From contig DATANR010000291.1 in the NCBI GenBank assembly GCA_036266155.1, positions 1-25,788 of the forward strand: 25,788 nucleotides of DNA, written 5' to 3'. Numbering within the stretch: the first letter of the stretch is position 1; every line of letters begins with the position of its first letter. The stretch is from SIAJ01 sp036266155 (lineage in GTDB: Bacteria; Planctomycetota; Planctomycetia; Gemmatales; Gemmataceae). Positions 23,350 through 25,788 of this stretch are shown here, piece after piece. Made by a program: the position numbers and the translations under genes. The notes under the pieces were generated by a model that ran no database searches, had not been told where the DNA came from, and was given only the letters and a program-made list of their open reading frames with translations.

Positions 23350-24270
23350 TCAAGGCAACTCCCAGCCCACCGGTATCACGTTGCCATCGGCACGATCAAC
23401 CAACCATCGCAGCGTGTTATCGGCGACGTCTTTGCGCAACTTGCGCACCGATCCATCGCACATGAGCACCATTGTCCATTGCAAACTGGGGTAGGCGCCT
23501 CCCAGCGCCGGCTTCGGCATGCCCGGCGAGAAGTCGAGATCGTCGGGCTTCGTCCACTCGACCGACTGGCCGGCATCGATGACCAGGATCGTGTTCGACG
23601 TGCCGTCGGGAATCTGCGCTGCGCCAATCTTGAGCGGCGGGTCGCCGGGAGTGCGCGGCTTTTCGAAGATACCGCGCGGACTGCTGAAGCCGCGATAGAA
23701 CGTCTTGCCGGCGCCCGCTTTGTTGCGCACTTCGGCCGTGCCATAGACCTGCGGCATCTGGCTCAGGAGCCGAATGTTGGTCGGGCCATCCCAGGGTTCT
23801 TGCAAATTGAATTGCTTGTAAAGCTGGTCCTCGCCCAAGTACGGGAGAATGTGAACCCGCCAACTGAGAAGTGGCCGAGTGCCCTTCGGCCGAACTTCGA
23901 AGGTATTGTTCGGCAGCCCGCCGTTGTTCTGTTCGTAGGCGCGGACTGCCGTGCCAATGCGCGTCAGGTTTTGCCGGGACTGCTCCGACTCCGCGACACC
24001 CTGAAAGGCCTCGCCTGCAGTTTCCACGACCTTCTTGGCACGTTGATAGATGATGTACACGCCCAAACCGCCGCCGCCACAGCAGATGACAAACACGCCG
24101 ACGAGGATGCCGATGATGAGACCGGTTCCGCCCTTCTTTTTGGGTGGCGAGCGCTGGTCATCATCGTCATCGTTGAGCGGACGCCGGCTGCGGGCCGGGC
24201 GGTCGTCGTCATCGTCGCGTGACGGTCGGCGGCGTGGACGATCATCATCGTCGTCATCGTTCCTCGGCAT
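23350..24270 (-). CDS. DUF1559-family protein with Asp/Arg-rich tail, paralogue 1
   Basis: A 306-residue protein with an unusual N-terminus: about 48 residues of Asp runs alternating with Arg/Pro/Ser (RPRRRPSRDDDDDRP), then KKK, one membrane segment (about 50-74, LIIGILVGVFVICCGGGGLG) and the DUF1559 extracellular region. The core motifs are LLSWRVHILPYLGEDQLYKQFNLQEPWDGPTN, LLSQMPQVYGT, FYRGF, IPDGTSNTILVIDAGQSVEWTKPDD and a final ALGG...LMCDGSVRKL. Most DUF1559 proteins instead begin with a type IV prepilin leader; none is present here. The function of the family is unknown. ATG 24270 has AGGAG 8 nt upstream. It follows paralogue 2 by 14 bp and is co-transcribed with it. Confidence 0.92.
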   Translation of the reverse strand: MPRNDDDDDDRPRRRPSRDDDDDRPARSRRPLNDDDDDQRSPPKKKGGTGLIIGILVGVFVICCGGGGLGVYIIYQRAKKVVETAGEAFQGVAESEQSRQNLTRIGTAVRAYEQNNGGLPNNTFEVRPKGTRPLLSWRVHILPYLGEDQLYKQFNLQEPWDGPTNIRLLSQMPQVYGTAEVRNKAGAGKTFYRGFSSPRGIFEKPRTPGDPPLKIGAAQIPDGTSNTILVIDAGQSVEWTKPDDLDFSPGMPKPALGGAYPSLQWTMVLMCDGSVRKLRKDVADNTLRWLVDRADGNVIPVGWELP

Positions 24271-24284
24271 GATGTCAACTCCTG

Positions 24285-25208
24285 TTACCGATCCAACATG
24301 CCAATCTCATTGCCAGCGTACGTGGTGGCGCCGCGCCACAGTATTTCCGAGTTCGACCTCTTGATGGGTGTGACAGTGCCGTCGGCAAACAACACCAGCA
24401 CCGTGTCTTCCGCGGGGCGGATGCCGCCGAGCTTCGGGAACGGCTTGCCTGGCGAGGCGTCGAGGTCGTCGGGCTTTGTCCACTCGACGGGATCGCCGGC
24501 CTCCACGGCCAGGATTGTGTTGGACATGCCGTCGGTGATGTTCATGAATGTCAGGCGTGGACCGCCGCCAGGTGGGTTGTTTCCAGCTTTCCCGACCGGA
24601 GGCGCCCCGTTGCCGCGTTTGGCGAACAAGGTCCCAGGGTTCGAAAAGCCGCGGTAATACGTCGTGGTCCCTTTTGGTGTTCTACCCATCTGTTCGGATG
24701 GAGTGGCATAGACGCGCGGCATCTGGCTCAAAAGGCGCTTGTTGGTCGCGGAATCCCAGGGCTCGTTCAAATTGAACTGGTTATAGAGACCTTGCTCGCC
24801 AAGGAACGGCAGGATGTGCACGCGCCAGCTCAAAAGCGGCTTGCCGTTGGCGTCGTAGCTGTTGTTCGGAATGTCGTCGTATTTGTCCGCGTATAGATGG
24901 CAGGCCAGACCGATTTCCTTCAGGTTGTTCGAGCTGTTCATGCGGTCAGCCGCATTTTGCACGCTGCTGACGCCGCGCTTCAAGAAGTAGCAACCGCCGA
25001 AAATGGCGCCGCCGCAGAGCACGAACAAGACGACCAAGACAATGACCAGGATCAGCGCAATGTTGCTCTTCTTCTTCGGCGGCGAATCGAAATCGTCGTC
25101 ATCGCGTGAGCGCCGCGAGCGCGATGGGCGGTCATCGTCATCATCGTCGCGTGGCCGGCGGCGCGGGCGATCGTCATCGTCGAACTCGTCGTCGTCTCGG
25201 CGTGGCAT
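24285..25208 (-). CDS. DUF1559-family protein with Asp/Arg-rich tail, paralogue 2
   Basis: A 307-residue tandem paralogue of the gene at 23350, with the same plan. It has an Asp/Arg tail (1-42, several runs of four to six Asp), PPKKK, a membrane segment (about 50-75, ALILVIVLVVLFVLCGGAIFGG) and a DUF1559 region with LLSWRVHILPFLGEQGLYNQFNLNEPWDSATN, LLSQMPRVYAT, YYRGFSNPGTLF, ITDGMSNTILAVEAGDPVEWTKPDD and LVLFADGTVTPI. The two copies are most alike in these motifs and differ in the linkers and C-terminus, so the duplication is not recent. The Asp tail is written in GAT/GAC repeats, which could slip during replication. ATG 25208 has GAGAG 6 nt upstream. The 53-residue ORF at 25242 lies just upstream. 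Confidence 0.92.
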   Translation of the reverse strand: MPRRDDDEFDDDDRPRRRPRDDDDDDRPSRSRRSRDDDDFDSPPKKKSNIALILVIVLVVLFVLCGGAIFGGCYFLKRGVSSVQNAADRMNSSNNLKEIGLACHLYADKYDDIPNNSYDANGKPLLSWRVHILPFLGEQGLYNQFNLNEPWDSATNKRLLSQMPRVYATPSEQMGRTPKGTTTYYRGFSNPGTLFAKRGNGAPPVGKAGNNPPGGGPRLTFMNITDGMSNTILAVEAGDPVEWTKPDDLDASPGKPFPKLGGIRPAEDTVLVLFADGTVTPIKRSNSEILWRGATTYAGNEIGMLDR

Positions 25209-25241
25209 GGTCGTCTCTCAAAGTTGCAATAGCGGATGATC

Positions 25242-25403
25242 TCAATCGAGCGGCACGTCCTCGCCGCCGCGGTGCGTGACCCATGCCCGCAGTTTATCGG
25301 GCGGCGTGTCCAACTTGAAGGAGCGCAAGGGATCGTTGTACTCAAGACATCGCACGCAGAGGCGCGGAGACGCGGCCTCTTGTGGGTCAAACGAGTCGGC
25401 CAT
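25242..25403 (-). CDS. Small CxxC protein of unknown function
   Basis: A 53-residue ORF that reads like a genuine small protein: ATG 25403, a Cys pair C16-x2-C19 in LCVRCLEYND, then DPLRSFKLDTPPDKLRAWV and a stop at 25242. A C-x2-C pair followed by (E/F)YNDPLR resembles small planctomycete hypotheticals I have seen, but I cannot name a family, and a single Cys pair would need a partner to bind metal. It lies 33 bp before the DUF1559 paralogue and could be the first gene of that transcript. No good Shine-Dalgarno is visible, so the start is tentative. Confidence 0.55.
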   Translation of the reverse strand: MADSFDPQEAASPRLCVRCLEYNDPLRSFKLDTPPDKLRAWVTHRGGEDVPLD

Positions 25404-25489
25404 TGCAAGCACCGATTTGATGCGGAACAGTCGGCAACGCTAATGATAACCGCAATCTCGTTCCAAGGAGGAACATCGGACACGCTTCG

Positions 25490-25788
25490 CCGAACGCGAC
25501 CAACTTTCGTCCTCTTGGTCCCGGAGGGATCACAGATAATCGCCGATGGTCGAGCGGCAGCTCGACCCCGGAAGGCGAGACCAGCACGGCAACCGACCCC
25601 GACGGGCAACGCCGTGAAGGATTCTGACATGCATTTCGCCCCGAAGGGGCTCGGCAGGACAGCCCAGGGCAACGCCCTGGGAATCGTGACCGCATTAGCT
25701 CGCTGGGCATCCTGAAAGGATGCGGCCGAGCGGCCGCACGCCTTCAGCGTGCACATGCTCGTTGTGCGCCACATTGCCCAGGGCGCTG
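25490..25788. repeat. Array of short hairpins, probable dispersed planctomycete repeat, cut by the window end
   Basis: Eight hairpins occur in about 250 bp: 25517-25531 (GGTCCC/GGGATC, one G-T), 25548-25567 (GGTCGAGC/GCTCGACC), 25638-25650 (GCCCC/GGGGC), 25663-25681 (CCCAGGGC/GCCCTGGG), 25707-25723 (GCATCC/GGATGC), 25722-25737 (GCGGCCG/CGGCCGC), 25736-25752 (GCACGC/GCGTGC) and 25751-25767 (GCACA/TGTGC). The last four are end to end. Open frames across it give peptides like FPGRCPGLSCRAPSG, which I recognise as typical spurious translations of repeats scattered in such genomes. No gene is supported, and the block may continue beyond the window. Confidence 0.65.

Noticed and set aside
23248..24222. 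324-codon open frame on the plus strand opposite DUF1559 paralogue 1
   Set aside because: Antisense shadow; the DUF1559 motifs on the minus strand are unambiguous.
25062..25205. Tandem GAT/GAC-rich repeats that might suggest a CRISPR or satellite
   Set aside because: They encode the Asp runs of the DUF1559 tails; there is no constant repeat-spacer pattern.
25052..25774. 240-codon minus-strand frame running through the hairpin array into the DUF1559 N-terminus
   Set aside because: It overlaps the real DUF1559 start and the 53-residue ORF in another frame, and translates repeat sequence.

Overview
The window looks like a chromosomal segment of a GC-rich member of the Planctomycetota, probably a Gemmatales/Pirellulales-type organism. 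The indicators are a secreted dehydrogenase-like propeller/HEAT/CxxCH heme protein of the PVC type, two DUF1559 proteins with Asp/Arg-rich tails, a soluble Ser/Thr kinase with a planctomycete-style N-terminus, a BlaI/M56-peptidase pair, and several small proteins that resemble planctomycete hypotheticals. Taxonomy is inferred from gene content only. No rRNA, tRNA, CRISPR array or intact transposase was seen.

Layout. 67-2886 (+) is the secreted PVC-type heme protein. 3063-4231 (+) is a tetratricopeptide (TPR) gene whose 102-bp repeat period is broken at three places by net losses of 2, 10 and 1 bp, so it is a pseudogene. 4571-7354 (-) carries a Ser/Thr kinase, a DUF4240 protein and tsaD. 7706-10338 (-) carries a BlaI-type repressor overlapping an M56 peptidase with a C-terminal PDZ domain. 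In front of it lies a readable promoter (TTGACA, 17 bp, TACCAT) followed directly by a perfect operator-like palindrome. A nested palindromic repeat of about 179 bp sits in frame inside the M56 gene. 10440-13900 (-) is a chain of seven small genes: a one-TM protein, a ParB-like small protein with its ATGA-overlapping partner, a membrane-anchored BamE-like protein, an OsmC protein, a methyltransferase with an in-frame TGA, and a two-TM protein.

14397-18095 (+) is a 1232-residue AsmA-like protein. It runs convergently, with a 2-bp gap, into a 2Fe-2S thioredoxin-like ferredoxin that follows a P-type Ca2+-ATPase (18098-21542, -). Then come frr and pyrH (-), two tandem DUF1559 paralogues (-), a 53-residue small ORF upstream of them, and a block of eight short perfect or near-perfect hairpins running to the window end, which resembles a dispersed planctomycete repeat.

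The most unusual signal is the methyltransferase at 10911-11528. Its start is fixed by a GGAGGG Shine-Dalgarno and an ATGA overlap with osmC, yet codon 22 is TGA. A 7-bp stem with a GGTC loop starts 17 nt after that TGA, which resembles a bacterial SECIS element. It could be a selenoprotein, a fresh nonsense mutation, or a stop-and-restart arrangement. The sequence alone does not decide.
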